In this document: positions 16,194-25,045 of the stretch, piece after piece | How positions within the stretch are numbered: the first letter of the stretch is position 1 | Layout: each line of letters starts with the position of its first letter | NCBI RefSeq assembly: GCF_016863655.1 | Contig: NZ_BOPH01000054.1 | Location: 1 to 64,000 of the forward strand | Source: Virgisporangium ochraceum | Lineage (GTDB): Bacteria; Actinomycetota; Actinomycetes; Mycobacteriales; Micromonosporaceae | Reading direction: 5' to 3' | Length of the DNA: 64,000 bases | Position numbers and translations under genes: made by a program | The notes under the pieces: model-generated | What the model saw: only the letters and a program-made list of their open reading frames with translations | What the model was told of the DNA's origin: nothing | Database searches by the model: none

Positions 16194-18131
16194 TCAGACC
16201 GCGACGCGGGTCTCGCGCCCGCTCGCGCGCAACCACGCGACCACCTCGGCGGCCGGCATCGGACGGGCGAAGTGGTAGCCCTGCGCGATGTCGCAACCCA
16301 GCAACCGCAACGCGTCGACGTGCTCGGCGGTCTCGACGCCCTCGGCCACCACGGTGAGGCCGAGGTTGTGGCCGAGGTCGATGGCGCTGCGCACCAGGAT
16401 CGCGTCGTTGTCGCTCGCGGTCATGTTGAGGATGAACGAGCGGTCGACCTTCAGCTCGTCGACCGGAAGCTTCTTCAGGTACGCCATCGACGAGTAGCCG
16501 GTGCCGTAGTCGTCGATGGCCAACCGCACGCCCTGCCGGTGCAGGCCCGTCAGGGTCTCCAACGCGAGCGTCGGGTTGCCCATCACGGCCGTCTCGGTGA
16601 CCTCCAGCCGCAACAGGCGTGCCGGAACCCCGTGCCGCGTCAGCAGATCGCGCACCGTGTCGAGCAGCGTCGGTTCGAGGAGGCACCGCGGCGACAGGTT
16701 CACCGCGACCGGGATCTCGTGCCCGGCGTCGAGCCACGACCGCGCCTGCCGTAACGCGAGCGCCAGCACGTGGACCGTGAGCCGGTTGATGAGGCCGGTG
16801 CTCTCGGCGATCGGGACGAACTCGGCCGGCGACACCATCCCGCGCACCGGATGGTTCCAGCGCACCAGCGCCTCGACGCCGCACAGCCGGTCGACGTTCA
16901 GCCCGACCTTCGGCTGGTAGTACAGGGCCAGTTCGTCCTGCCGTTCGAGCGCCCGGCGCAGGTCGCCGAGCAGGAGCAGGCGGTTCGGCTGGTGCACGAG
17001 CGTCTGCGGGTCGTACATCACCACGCCGGTCTTCGCGTCCTTCGCGCTGTACATCGCGAGGTCCGCGCACCGCATGATGTCCTCGACCGCGTCGGCGTGG
17101 TCCGGCGCGACCGCGATCCCGATGCTGATCTCGATGTCGACGGTGACGTCGCCGAGCAGATAGCTGCGGTGCAGCTCCTGCAGCACCCGGTCGGCCAGCT
17201 CGCGCCCGTCGGCGGCGCCGACCCCGGGCAGCAGCACGGCGAACTCGTCGCCCGACAGCCGCGCGACGGTGTCGGAGCCGCGCAGCATCGCGCCCAGCCG
17301 CCGCGCGACATGGCGCAGCAGGTCGTCGCCGTACCGGTGGCCGAGCGTGTCGTTGACCTCCTTGAAGCGATCGAGGTCGAGCAGCATCACCGCCAGCGGC
17401 GCCCCGGTGGCCAGCACCCGGCCGAGCCGGTCGGCGAACAGGGCCCGGTTCGGCAGGCCGGTGAGGGAGTCGTGGGTCGCCTGGTGGTGACTGGCGTCGG
17501 CCTGCTCGACCAGCCGGCGCTGGAACCGCGAGATGAGCACCATGCATCCCGCGATGAACGCGAGCCCCAACGCGAACAGCACCCCGATCGTCACGAACAT
17601 GATCGACTCGAGCCGCTGCAGGTCGCCGACGGCCCGGTCGGCGGTCTCCTCGCTCGACTCGCCGGCCTTCACCAGCAGGCTGTGGATCGTGTCGAAGGCG
17701 GGCGCGAGCTCGGTCGTCTCGATGTGCAGCGCGAGCCCGAGGTCGCCGACGTCGACCGCCTCCAGCATCCGCTGGATGCCCCGGTTCAGCAGGATGTGCG
17801 CGTTGCGCAGGTCGGTGACCGTGCGCCGGTCGGCGCCGGTGCCGTACTGCACCACCTCGATCAGCGCCCGGTTCAGCTTCGCCTGCTGGTCGCCCAGCTC
17901 GTTGCGCAGCGCCGGATCGGGGCGCAGCTGGTACTTCCGTTCGATCGCGATCTGGGCGGCGACCGCGTCGGCCGCGTCGTCGTAGGCGCTGTCGAGGGCC
18001 GACTGCGTGGCGGCGATGTTCGTCTGCTTCCGCACGCTCACACCGGCCACCAGCGTGCCGACCCCGATCACGACCACGGTGACCACGAGGCCGACCCACG
18101 CGAGGCGGCCAACCCAGAGCGACGGGGCCAT
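16194..18131 (-). CDS. Membrane GGDEF-EAL protein (cyclic-di-GMP turnover)
   Basis: The protein has 645 residues. Helix 1 is at about 8-30. A helical extracellular sensor of about 150 residues with no recognised ligand site follows, and helix 2 is at about 183-205. The GGDEF domain (THDSLTGLPNR start) has an active-site variant RLSGDEFAV, with the first Gly replaced by Ser; this may still be active. The EAL domain keeps its key groups: EALVRW, EVTE, DDYGTG, ELKVDR and VAEGVE. It is thus a likely phosphodiesterase with a possible cyclase or GTP-sensing domain. It lies 71 bp downstream of the TetR gene on the same strand. Confidence 0.9.
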   Translation of the reverse strand: MAPSLWVGRLAWVGLVVTVVVIGVGTLVAGVSVRKQTNIAATQSALDSAYDDAADAVAAQIAIERKYQLRPDPALRNELGDQQAKLNRALIEVVQYGTGADRRTVTDLRNAHILLNRGIQRMLEAVDVGDLGLALHIETTELAPAFDTIHSLLVKAGESSEETADRAVGDLQRLESIMFVTIGVLFALGLAFIAGCMVLISRFQRRLVEQADASHHQATHDSLTGLPNRALFADRLGRVLATGAPLAVMLLDLDRFKEVNDTLGHRYGDDLLRHVARRLGAMLRGSDTVARLSGDEFAVLLPGVGAADGRELADRVLQELHRSYLLGDVTVDIEISIGIAVAPDHADAVEDIMRCADLAMYSAKDAKTGVVMYDPQTLVHQPNRLLLLGDLRRALERQDELALYYQPKVGLNVDRLCGVEALVRWNHPVRGMVSPAEFVPIAESTGLINRLTVHVLALALRQARSWLDAGHEIPVAVNLSPRCLLEPTLLDTVRDLLTRHGVPARLLRLEVTETAVMGNPTLALETLTGLHRQGVRLAIDDYGTGYSSMAYLKKLPVDELKVDRSFILNMTASDNDAILVRSAIDLGHNLGLTVVAEGVETAEHVDALRLLGCDIAQGYHFARPMPAAEVVAWLRASGRETRVAV

Positions 18132-18202
18132 CTCACTCCTCGCGCTGCGTGCCGGTCGGGCTGCTCAAGGGCCCTATCGGCGCGCGCCGCACGGGGTTGA
18201 GG

Positions 18203-18928
18203 CTAGCGCCGTTCCGGAACCGGGATGCCGGCGGCGCGGGCGGCGAGCGCGACGTGGTCGACGAACAGCGAGTCGCGGGCCTTCTCGGTGATCCAGTCGA
18301 AGTGGCCGTAGGCCTCCAGCGTGGTGAACCCGTGCAGCATGGCCCAGCAGTGCAGCATCGCCTGGAAGTTCGCCGCCGGAACGGGGTCGGCGTCGTGGTG
18401 CTTCTCCGCCTTGTGCGCGACGAGGTCGGCGTGCACCTCGTCGACCATCGGCGCGCCGAGCACCCCCAGCCGCATGGCGTCGACGAAGACCCGCGACAGC
18501 TCCTGCATCGCGCCCTGCGCCGCCTCGGTGGTGGGTCCGTCCTCCGGCGCCACGTAGCCGGCCACCGGCATGCCCAGGATCAGCGTGAACAGCTGTGGTT
18601 CGTCGCGCGCGTAGCGCCGGTACGCCTGCGCGATCGCCAGGAACCGGCTCCAGACATCGCCTTCGGGCACCGCCTCGCGGGCGAGGGCCACCGCCCGGCC
18701 GAGCGCCTGATACCCGTCGGCGATCAGAACGTTGAGCAGTGCGTCACGGTCGGCGAAGTAGCGGTAGAGGGCGGGCGGAGTGAGTTCCATCACGCGGGCG
18801 ATGTCAGTGAACTTGATGTCGATCGATCCGTGGGCGCGCATGAGGTCGAGTGCGGTGTGCTTGATCTCGTCGATCGTGGCGGCACGGGCCCGCTCGCGGC
18901 GGGGAGCGGGCCGGGGGGCGGCGGCCAT
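18203..18928 (-). CDS. TetR-family regulator, divergent from an MMPL exporter
   Basis: The protein has 241 residues. The N-terminal helix-turn-helix is at about 20-65 (FTDIARVMELTPPALYRYFA), and the C-terminal part resembles the WHG-type TetR ligand domain. It is most likely an autorepressor that also represses the MMPL gene at 19095, the usual arrangement for exporters. On this strand the leader contains three copies of CTGAGAGGA within 30 bp (18937-18966). Each has a Shine-Dalgarno-like core, and only the one nearest the ATG is at normal spacing. Confidence 0.88.
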   Translation of the reverse strand: MAAAPRPAPRRERARAATIDEIKHTALDLMRAHGSIDIKFTDIARVMELTPPALYRYFADRDALLNVLIADGYQALGRAVALAREAVPEGDVWSRFLAIAQAYRRYARDEPQLFTLILGMPVAGYVAPEDGPTTEAAQGAMQELSRVFVDAMRLGVLGAPMVDEVHADLVAHKAEKHHDADPVPAANFQAMLHCWAMLHGFTTLEAYGHFDWITEKARDSLFVDHVALAARAAGIPVPERR

Positions 18929-18936
18929 AGCTGTGT

Positions 18937-18966
18937 TCCTCTCAGGTCCTCTCAGGATCCTCTCAG
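18937..18966 (-). repeat. Triplicated Shine-Dalgarno-like repeat in the TetR leader
   Basis: Read on the + strand, TCCTCTCAGG occurs at 18937-18946 and 18947-18956, and again as TCCTCTCAG at 18958-18966. On the minus strand this gives three GAGAGGA-like sites ahead of the TetR ATG. Confidence 0.6.
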
Positions 18967-19006
18967 AAGACCGTTGCGTTAATCATCGTCACCGACGTGA
19001 TGGCGC

Positions 19007-19068
19007 TTGACAAGTTAAGTACCTTCGTGTTGGTTATGAACCATAACGCAAGTGACGTGAAGTGACGT
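19007..19068. promoter_or_regulatory. Promoter/operator region of the MMPL gene
   Basis: TTGACA at 19007-19012 is a good -35 box for MMPL. Just downstream lies the perfect palindrome GTTATG-AAC-CATAAC (19033-19047), placed where a TetR dimer would block RNA polymerase. Two direct copies of AAGTGACGT follow (19050-19058 and 19060-19068). No clean -10 box was found at ideal spacing. Confidence 0.5.
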
Positions 19069-19094
19069 AACGACGACAACCCAAGGACGGGATC

Positions 19095-21335
19095 ATGACG
19101 ACTCTCGCGCCCCGCCGCCCGGAGCCGCCGGCTCCGTCCGACGCGGCCCGGCCCGGGCCGCTCGGCCGCATCGCCCGGGTGGCCTTCCGGCGCCGCGGCC
19201 GGGTCCTGCTGGCCTGGTTGGCCGCGCTGGCCATCGCGTTCGGGCTGTCGGCGGCCTTCAGCGGTGAGTTCTCCGCCGACTACTCGGCGCCGGGCTCCGA
19301 CTCCAGCGCCGCCCAGAACCTGCTCGAGCAGCGGTTCTCCAGCGAGTCCGGCGCCACGATCGACGTCGTGGTCCGCGCCGACGGCGGCGTCGCGGCCGCG
19401 CAGTCCCGGGTGCAGGACCTGCTCGCCGACCTGCAGGGCCTGCCGCACGTCGCGGCCGTCCAGGACCCGTTCACCACGCCGGGGTCGGTCTCGCCGGACG
19501 GGCGCACGCTCGTCGCGCAGATCCGGCTGGACGTGGTGAACCCCGAGGACATGCCGGTCGCCGACACCGAGAAGATGCTCGACGTCGCGCACGAGGCGAG
19601 CACCGACGGCCTGACCGTCGCCCTCGGCGGCCAGCCGGTGCAGATGGCCGAGCAGGGCGAGATCGGTTCGGAGACGATCGGCCTGCTGGCCGCCGCCGTC
19701 ATCCTGCTGATCACGTTCGGCACCGTGGTCGCGGCCGGCCTGCCGATCCTCGTGGCGGTGGCCGGGCTCGCGGTCAGCAGCACGCTCACCGGCCTGCTCA
19801 TCCTGTTCGTCGACGCGCCCGACTGGTCCACCGCGCTGGCCACGATGATGGGCATCGGTATCGGCATCGACTACGTGCTGCTCATGGTCACCCGGTTCCG
19901 CGAGTGGCGGCTGGCCGGTCTCGATCCGGAGGCGGCCACCGTCGCCACGCTCGACACGGCCGGCCGGGCGGTGCTCGTCGCCGGCGGCAGCGTGATGGTC
20001 AGCATGCTCGGCCTGTTCGCGATGGGACTGTCGTTCATGCGCGGCGCGGCGCTGGTCACGATCCTCGCGGTGTTCGTGGTGATGGTCGCCAGCGTGACGC
20101 TGTTCCCGGCGCTCCTCGGCTACCTGGGCCGCCACGTCGACCGGCTGCGCCTCCCGCTCGGCCGCCGGCGGCGCGGCACCGACGTCGGCGGTCACGTCGC
20201 TGTCGGCGGTCACGTCGAACCGGGACGCGGCTGGCTGGCCTGGAGCGGCGCAATCGAGCGCAACCGCCTGCGTTCCGGTGCGATCGGCGTCGCGATCCTG
20301 CTCGCGCTCGCCGCGCCGTTCCTCGGTGTACGGTTCGGCTTCCCCGACGCCGGCAACTCCCCCGACGGCACCTCCGCCCGGCAGGCCTACGACATGCAGG
20401 CCGAGGCGTTCGGCCCCGGCGCCAACGGTCCGCTGCTGCTCGTGGTGGAGAACCCGACCCAGGACGTGCTCGGCCGGCTGAGCCAGGCCGTCTCCGCCAC
20501 CACGGGCGTCGCCGTCGTGGCACCGCCCCGGCTCAACCCCGCCGGCGACACCGCCGTGGTCGTGGTCATCCCGACGACCGGACCGCAGGACGCCGGCACC
20601 GAGGACCTCGTGCACCGGCTGCGCGACGACGTCCTTCCCGGTACCGGCGCCTACGTCGGCGGCGTGACCGCGACCTCGATCGACAGCACGGAGAACGTCG
20701 CCCAGCGGCTGCCGCTGCTGGTGGGCGGTGTGGTGCTGCTGTCGATGCTGCTCCTGCTCGTCGCGTTCCGCAGCGTGGCGGTCGCGGTGAAGGCGGCGGC
20801 GATGAACCTGCTGTCGGTGGCGGCGGCGTACGGGGTGGTGGCCTACGTCCTGCAGGGTGGCTGGGCCGGCGAGCTGATCGGCATCGACACCGAGACCCCG
20901 CTGCCCTCGTTCGTGCCGGTGCTGATGTTCGCGGTGCTGTTCGGCCTGTCCATGGACTACGAGGTGTTCCTCGTGAGCCGCATGCGCGAGGCGTGGGTGC
21001 GCACCGGCGACAACCGCCGCGCGGTCACCGAGGGGCTTGCCGGCACCGGGCGCGTCATCACCGCGGCGGCGGCGATCATGATCGCGGTGTTCGCCGCGTT
21101 CGTCCCGAGCCCCGACGTGGTGCTCAAGGTGATCGGCGTGGGCATGGCCGCGGCGATCCTCATCGACGCGACGGTGGTCCGGCTGCTGCTGGTGCCGGCG
21201 GTGATGCACATCCTCGGCCGGGCCAACTGGTGGATGCCGGCGTGGCTGGCGAAGCGCCTTCCGGAGTTCAACGTCGAGGGCCGGCCCCAGGACCACCTGC
21301 CGCCGGCGGCGAAGCCGGAGCCCGCGCTCGTGTAG
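19095..21335 (+). CDS. MMPL-family RND-type exporter
   Basis: The protein has 746 residues and twelve membrane segments in the two-repeat MMPL/RND plan. One helix lies near residue 40, then there is an extracellular domain (PGSDSSAAQNLLEQRF), a block of five helices including GIGIGIDYVLLMVTRFREW, and a second copy with FGLSMDYEVFLVSRMREAW. These paired GxxxDY segments are the proton-relay signature. Actinobacterial MMPL proteins export lipids, siderophores or drugs; the substrate here is unknown. Divergence from a TetR gene suggests substrate-induced expression. An insert with a VGGHVAVGGHVE repeat sits in the cytoplasmic linker. Confidence 0.9.
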   Translation: MTTLAPRRPEPPAPSDAARPGPLGRIARVAFRRRGRVLLAWLAALAIAFGLSAAFSGEFSADYSAPGSDSSAAQNLLEQRFSSESGATIDVVVRADGGVAAAQSRVQDLLADLQGLPHVAAVQDPFTTPGSVSPDGRTLVAQIRLDVVNPEDMPVADTEKMLDVAHEASTDGLTVALGGQPVQMAEQGEIGSETIGLLAAAVILLITFGTVVAAGLPILVAVAGLAVSSTLTGLLILFVDAPDWSTALATMMGIGIGIDYVLLMVTRFREWRLAGLDPEAATVATLDTAGRAVLVAGGSVMVSMLGLFAMGLSFMRGAALVTILAVFVVMVASVTLFPALLGYLGRHVDRLRLPLGRRRRGTDVGGHVAVGGHVEPGRGWLAWSGAIERNRLRSGAIGVAILLALAAPFLGVRFGFPDAGNSPDGTSARQAYDMQAEAFGPGANGPLLLVVENPTQDVLGRLSQAVSATTGVAVVAPPRLNPAGDTAVVVVIPTTGPQDAGTEDLVHRLRDDVLPGTGAYVGGVTATSIDSTENVAQRLPLLVGGVVLLSMLLLLVAFRSVAVAVKAAAMNLLSVAAAYGVVAYVLQGGWAGELIGIDTETPLPSFVPVLMFAVLFGLSMDYEVFLVSRMREAWVRTGDNRRAVTEGLAGTGRVITAAAAIMIAVFAAFVPSPDVVLKVIGVGMAAAILIDATVVRLLLVPAVMHILGRANWWMPAWLAKRLPEFNVEGRPQDHLPPAAKPEPALV

Positions 21336-21343
21336 GTGCTTTC

Positions 21344-21408
21344 ATGAACGACGCTCGATCCAGTGCGCTCCGCATCCCGGTGGCCGCACTGGATCGAGCG
21401 TCGTTCAT
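21344..21408. terminator. Very long perfect hairpin between convergent genes
   Basis: Arms 21344-21367 and 21385-21408 match perfectly over 24 bp with a 17-nt loop. It lies 9 bp after the MMPL stop and before the end of the convergent L,D-transpeptidase gene, so a bidirectional terminator is likely. The length and perfection are also typical of a mobile palindromic repeat unit. Confidence 0.65.
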
Positions 21409-21430
21409 ATGAAGACGGGCGGTCGGGCGC

Positions 21431-22690
21431 TCAGCTCGGTGACGAGCTGGGCGTCGGGCCCTGTCCGCTGCCGGGCGACCCGCTCTTCGCGAGCGCGCTG
21501 CCCTTCTGGAAGTCCTCCCACGACATGTTCCACGCGGTCCAGCCGTCGCCCTTGGGCAGCTTGTCCTCGGTGCCCTTGACCGTCACCGGGTCGCCCACGC
21601 GGGTCCAGTTGTAGATCCACGCGGCGTTCTCGAGGTTGATGTTCACGCAGCCGTGCGAGACGTTGCGTCGGCCCTGGTCGGCCACCGACCACGGGGCGGC
21701 GTGGATGAACTGGCCGCTCCAGGTGAGGCGTTCGGCGAACTGGATGTCGGTGCGGTACCCGTCCGGGGAGTTCGCCGGCACGCCGTACGTGGACGAGTCG
21801 AACACCGTCTTGTCCAGCCGCTCGATGATCACCATCGTGCCCGACATCGACGGGTTGGAGGTCTTGCCGAGGCTCACCGGCATCTGCTTGACCACCTGGC
21901 CGTCCTGGGTCGCGACCAGCTGCTTGGTGGCGTTGTCGACCTCGATCGAGCGGCGCACCTTGTCGATGCCGGCGTTGATCGTGATGTCGGTCTCGCCGAA
22001 CCGGCCGTCGCCGAGCGGGAGCCCGCCCAGCCCGAGCCGGACCTTCAGCTTGGTGCCCGGCTGCCAGTACTCCTTCGGCCGGTACTCGACCTGGATGTCG
22101 CTGTCCCAGTGCCAGACGCCCTCCTGGGCCGGCTCACTGGTGACGAACAGCCGCTTCTCGACGATCGCCTTCTGGTCCTTGCCCTTCACCCCGCCGTTGC
22201 GGAACTCGACCACGATCGGCATGGCCTGCCCGTACGTCTGGATGTTGTCGGACATGAAGATCTGGGCGCCCATGCGGTTGCCCGGCCGGGCCATGGTGGT
22301 GAAGCTGACCGTCTTCTCGACGGTCTTGCCCTTGTCGTCGGCGGCCTTCACGACGGCCTTGTACTGGGTCGTGTACTTCAGCGGCGAGTTCGGCACGAAC
22401 GACGTCCCGTCGGCGCGCATCGCGCCCGCGACCGCCGCACCGGTCGAGTCGGCCAGCGTCACCTCCGACACCTTGCCGCCGGTGGCCTTGACCTCGATCT
22501 CGGCCGAGACCGGCACGTCGGTGGCGGCCTCGGCCGGCGTGACGGCGACCTCGACCGCGGCGGGTTTCTCTCCCCCGTCGCCGCCCTGCCCGTTCCAGCT
22601 GTTCTTGTCCTTGGTGCAGGCCGCACCACCCGCCAGCACCAGAGAGATGCCGGCCACGGCAGCGATCGCCCGGATTTGAGTTCGGCTCAC
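21431..22690 (-). CDS. Lipoprotein L,D-transpeptidase (YkuD) with Ig-like domains
   Basis: The protein has 419 residues from the GTG at 22690. A signal peptide with a lipobox-like GAAC is followed by two Ig-like domains (to about residue 245) and a YkuD domain. The catalytic motif SHGCVNINLENA holds the nucleophilic Cys, with HAAPWS upstream. This layout is that of mycobacterial LdtMt2-type enzymes that form 3-3 crosslinks in peptidoglycan. The frame also opens at an ATG at 22717, but that lies inside the terminator hairpin of the gene behind it, so the later GTG, which starts directly at the signal peptide, is preferred. A Ser/Pro/Gly-rich tail ends the protein. Confidence 0.88.
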   Translation of the reverse strand: MSRTQIRAIAAVAGISLVLAGGAACTKDKNSWNGQGGDGGEKPAAVEVAVTPAEAATDVPVSAEIEVKATGGKVSEVTLADSTGAAVAGAMRADGTSFVPNSPLKYTTQYKAVVKAADDKGKTVEKTVSFTTMARPGNRMGAQIFMSDNIQTYGQAMPIVVEFRNGGVKGKDQKAIVEKRLFVTSEPAQEGVWHWDSDIQVEYRPKEYWQPGTKLKVRLGLGGLPLGDGRFGETDITINAGIDKVRRSIEVDNATKQLVATQDGQVVKQMPVSLGKTSNPSMSGTMVIIERLDKTVFDSSTYGVPANSPDGYRTDIQFAERLTWSGQFIHAAPWSVADQGRRNVSHGCVNINLENAAWIYNWTRVGDPVTVKGTEDKLPKGDGWTAWNMSWEDFQKGSALAKSGSPGSGQGPTPSSSPS

Positions 22691-22699
22691 GGAACCAAT

Positions 22700-22734
22700 A
22701 CTGCCCGGTCCGTCCATAGGACGAACCGGGCAGT
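22700..22734 (-). terminator. Hairpin terminator of the LVIVD-repeat gene
   Basis: The arms 22700-22715 and 22719-22734 pair at 15 of 16 positions with a tiny loop. It lies 18 bp beyond the stop of the LVIVD gene and overlaps a possible but unlikely ATG of the next gene. Confidence 0.6.
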
Positions 22735-22751
22735 CACTCCGCTACCGGGTG

Positions 22752-24245
22752 TCACCAGCCCCAGTAGGACGGTTGGGTCTGCACGTTGAGCTCGTGAACC
22801 CGGTTGAACTTGGCGGTGAGGACCCGCCAGTCGTTCATCTGGAGGACGTCGAGGCCCTTCGCGATGTCGTTCGAGTAGATGTAGCCGTTGTACCAGTAGC
22901 TGGACCACGCACCACCGGTGACCAGCGACGTGTCCGACAACGGACCCCGCTCGAACCAGGCGATCTCACGCGGGTTCGACGAGTTGGTGAAGTCGAACAC
23001 CGAGATGCCGCCCTGGTACCACGCCTGCACCATGATGTCGCCGAAGATCACCGGGACGATCGACCCGTTGTGGGCCACGCAGTTCTCCGTGGGCCCGTTG
23101 ATCCGCGGGATCTTGTAGTAGCTCTTGAACACCAGCTGCCGGCTGTCGCCGCGCCCGACGATGTCGTAGATGCCGTTGGCGCCCTTCGTCGGACCGTCGG
23201 CCTCGGTGCAGTGCGCACCGGTGCCGCCGCCGAGCTCGTCGGTGAAGACGACCTTCGTGCCGGTCTGGTTGAACGTCGCCGAGTGCCAGAACGCGAAGTT
23301 CACCGTGTCGCGGACCCGGTTGATCACGCGTGGGTTCTCCGGGTCGGCGATGTCGACGAGGATGCCGTCACCCATGCACGCGCCGGCCATGAGCTTCTTC
23401 AGCGGGTACGCGGTGAGGTCGTGGCAGCCCGACGTGGTGCGGCTGTAGTTGCCCGTCGGGTTGCCGCCGTCCGGGAACAGCACCGGGGTGGAGATCAGGG
23501 CGGCCTGGTCTGGCGTGCGCGTCGGGACCTTGATGATCGAGATCAGGTCGTGCGGCGGCTGGCAGTCCGGGAACGTGTCGCTGGGCGAGTACGAGGACAC
23601 GTAGATGTAGACGTTCCCCCGGCTGCCCGGCACCAGCGTGTGCGTGTGCGACCCGCACTTGGTCTCGACCGACTTGATGTACCGCGGGTTCCGCTTGTCG
23701 CTGATGTCGAAGATCTTCATGCCCTCCCACGACTCCTTGACCGTGGCGGAGGAGCCGGTGCTCGCACACGAGTCGTCGGAGCGCGGGGAGTCGGTCGACA
23801 GGAACAGCAGGTCGCCGTAGACCGAGACGTCGTTCTGGGAGCCCGGGCACGACACGATGCTCACTTCGACGGGGTCGCGCGGGTTCGAGATGTCGTAGAT
23901 CGTGAAGCCGTTGTAGTTGCCGGAGAAGGCGTACTTCCCCTGGAACGCGATGTCGGAGTTGGTGCCGGTGGCGGACGAGCCGGCCTTCGGCTTGTTGGCG
24001 ATCAGCTTCAGGTTCGGCGAGCTGCGGATCTCGTCGACGCCGGGAAGGTCGGCGGCGCTGGCGCCGAGGGTGAGGGCCTCGCCACCGGGCAGACAGACGG
24101 TCGAGACGATGTCCTCGACGCACTCGTCGGTGGTCGGGCTGGCGATGGCCGGTGCCACCGCGCTCAGACTCAGGACGAGGGCCGCGGTTCCGACGAGCCC
24201 GAAGGATCTCAGTCGTCGCAGCCCTTGTGGGGTGGTTGCGAGCAT
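22752..24245 (-). CDS. Secreted LVIVD-repeat beta-propeller protein
   Basis: The protein has 497 residues. A signal peptide ends near AIA at about residue 35. The mature part holds repeated blocks such as GFTIYDISNPRDPVEV, MKIFDISDKRNPRYIK, GILVDIADPENPRVIN and ISVFDFTNSSNPREI, the LVIVD repeat pattern of seven-bladed propellers. Eight or more Cys suggest disulphides, in keeping with export. No catalytic role is known for these proteins; they may bind surface polymers. The ATG at 24245 is preceded by AAAGGGG at good spacing. A hairpin terminator lies just beyond the stop. Confidence 0.8.
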   Translation of the reverse strand: MLATTPQGLRRLRSFGLVGTAALVLSLSAVAPAIASPTTDECVEDIVSTVCLPGGEALTLGASAADLPGVDEIRSSPNLKLIANKPKAGSSATGTNSDIAFQGKYAFSGNYNGFTIYDISNPRDPVEVSIVSCPGSQNDVSVYGDLLFLSTDSPRSDDSCASTGSSATVKESWEGMKIFDISDKRNPRYIKSVETKCGSHTHTLVPGSRGNVYIYVSSYSPSDTFPDCQPPHDLISIIKVPTRTPDQAALISTPVLFPDGGNPTGNYSRTTSGCHDLTAYPLKKLMAGACMGDGILVDIADPENPRVINRVRDTVNFAFWHSATFNQTGTKVVFTDELGGGTGAHCTEADGPTKGANGIYDIVGRGDSRQLVFKSYYKIPRINGPTENCVAHNGSIVPVIFGDIMVQAWYQGGISVFDFTNSSNPREIAWFERGPLSDTSLVTGGAWSSYWYNGYIYSNDIAKGLDVLQMNDWRVLTAKFNRVHELNVQTQPSYWGW

Positions 24246-24355
24246 GATCAACCCCTTTGTTGTGAGCAAGGTGAACAAAGGCTATCGCCCACCTTCGATC
24301 CCACATACAGGTGTGAGCTGGGTCACCGAACAAAGCCTGTCGATGACCGGTTAGC

Positions 24356-25045
24356 GTGGCTTTCGTGCCACAGCCGAACCGCCGCCTGCTGGCCGCGGCC
24401 GCGGCCGGAGCCGCCGCGTTGGTCGTCGCGGCGATCATCGTCACGAGCGGCGGCGGCGAACCCGACGGGGAGACCCGGGCGGGGGCGTCGAAGACACCGT
24501 CGACCTCGCCGGTGCCCGTGATCGTGCCGGGCCGGCCGGGCCAGGCCGCGTCGACGGTGATGTCAGACGAGCTCCGGGCACCCGACGGCACCGTCCACAA
24601 CCTGCCCGACATCTACTTCATGCGGATGATGATCCCGCACCACACGCAGGCGCTGGAGATGGCCGTGCTCGCCCCCGAGCGCACCACCCACCCGCAACTG
24701 CTGGCGATCGCCGACCGGGTCAGGGCCGCCCAGCTCCCCGAGATCGCGTACATGCGCTCCTGGCTCGACGCCCGCGGCCTGAAGGTCGACGACCCCGGCC
24801 ACGACCACGGCACCATGCCCGGCATGCAGACCCGCGACCGGCTCGACGCGTTGAAGGCGGCCCGCGGCGACGCGTTCGACCGCCTCTTCATCGACATGAT
24901 GATCAGCCACCACCAGGGCGCGATCAGGATGGCCACCGACGTTCTGCGCGCCGGGAAGAACGACCAGGTCGAGGAGCTGGCCAACAACATCGCCGCTGAG
25001 CAGGACGTGGAGATCGGCCGGATGCGCGAGGCGTTCCCCGCCTGA
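24356..25045 (+). CDS. DUF305-family exported protein
   Basis: The protein has 229 residues: a signal anchor at about 10-30, a Thr/Ser/Pro linker, then two copies of the DUF305 helix pair. FMRMMIPHHTQALEMA and FIDMMISHHQGAIRMA carry the double-His signature, and a small GHDHGTMPGM segment between them is also His/Met-rich. DUF305 proteins are ferritin-like bundles often found with copper or other metal genes, and the motifs suggest metal binding outside the membrane. A start at the GTG 24356 or the GTG 24365 is equally possible; neither has a clear ribosome site. Its TGA abuts the stop of the convergent gene, forming TGATCA. Confidence 0.85.
   Translation: MAFVPQPNRRLLAAAAAGAAALVVAAIIVTSGGGEPDGETRAGASKTPSTSPVPVIVPGRPGQAASTVMSDELRAPDGTVHNLPDIYFMRMMIPHHTQALEMAVLAPERTTHPQLLAIADRVRAAQLPEIAYMRSWLDARGLKVDDPGHDHGTMPGMQTRDRLDALKAARGDAFDRLFIDMMISHHQGAIRMATDVLRAGKNDQVEELANNIAAEQDVEIGRMREAFPA

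Noticed and set aside
18963..21296. A 777-codon open frame antisense to the MMPL gene
   Set aside because: Its product is a His/Arg/Gln-rich shadow; the MMPL frame is clearly real.
22691..22717. ATG at 22717 as start of the L,D-transpeptidase
   Set aside because: It lies within the terminator hairpin of the preceding gene; the GTG at 22690 starts directly at the signal peptide.
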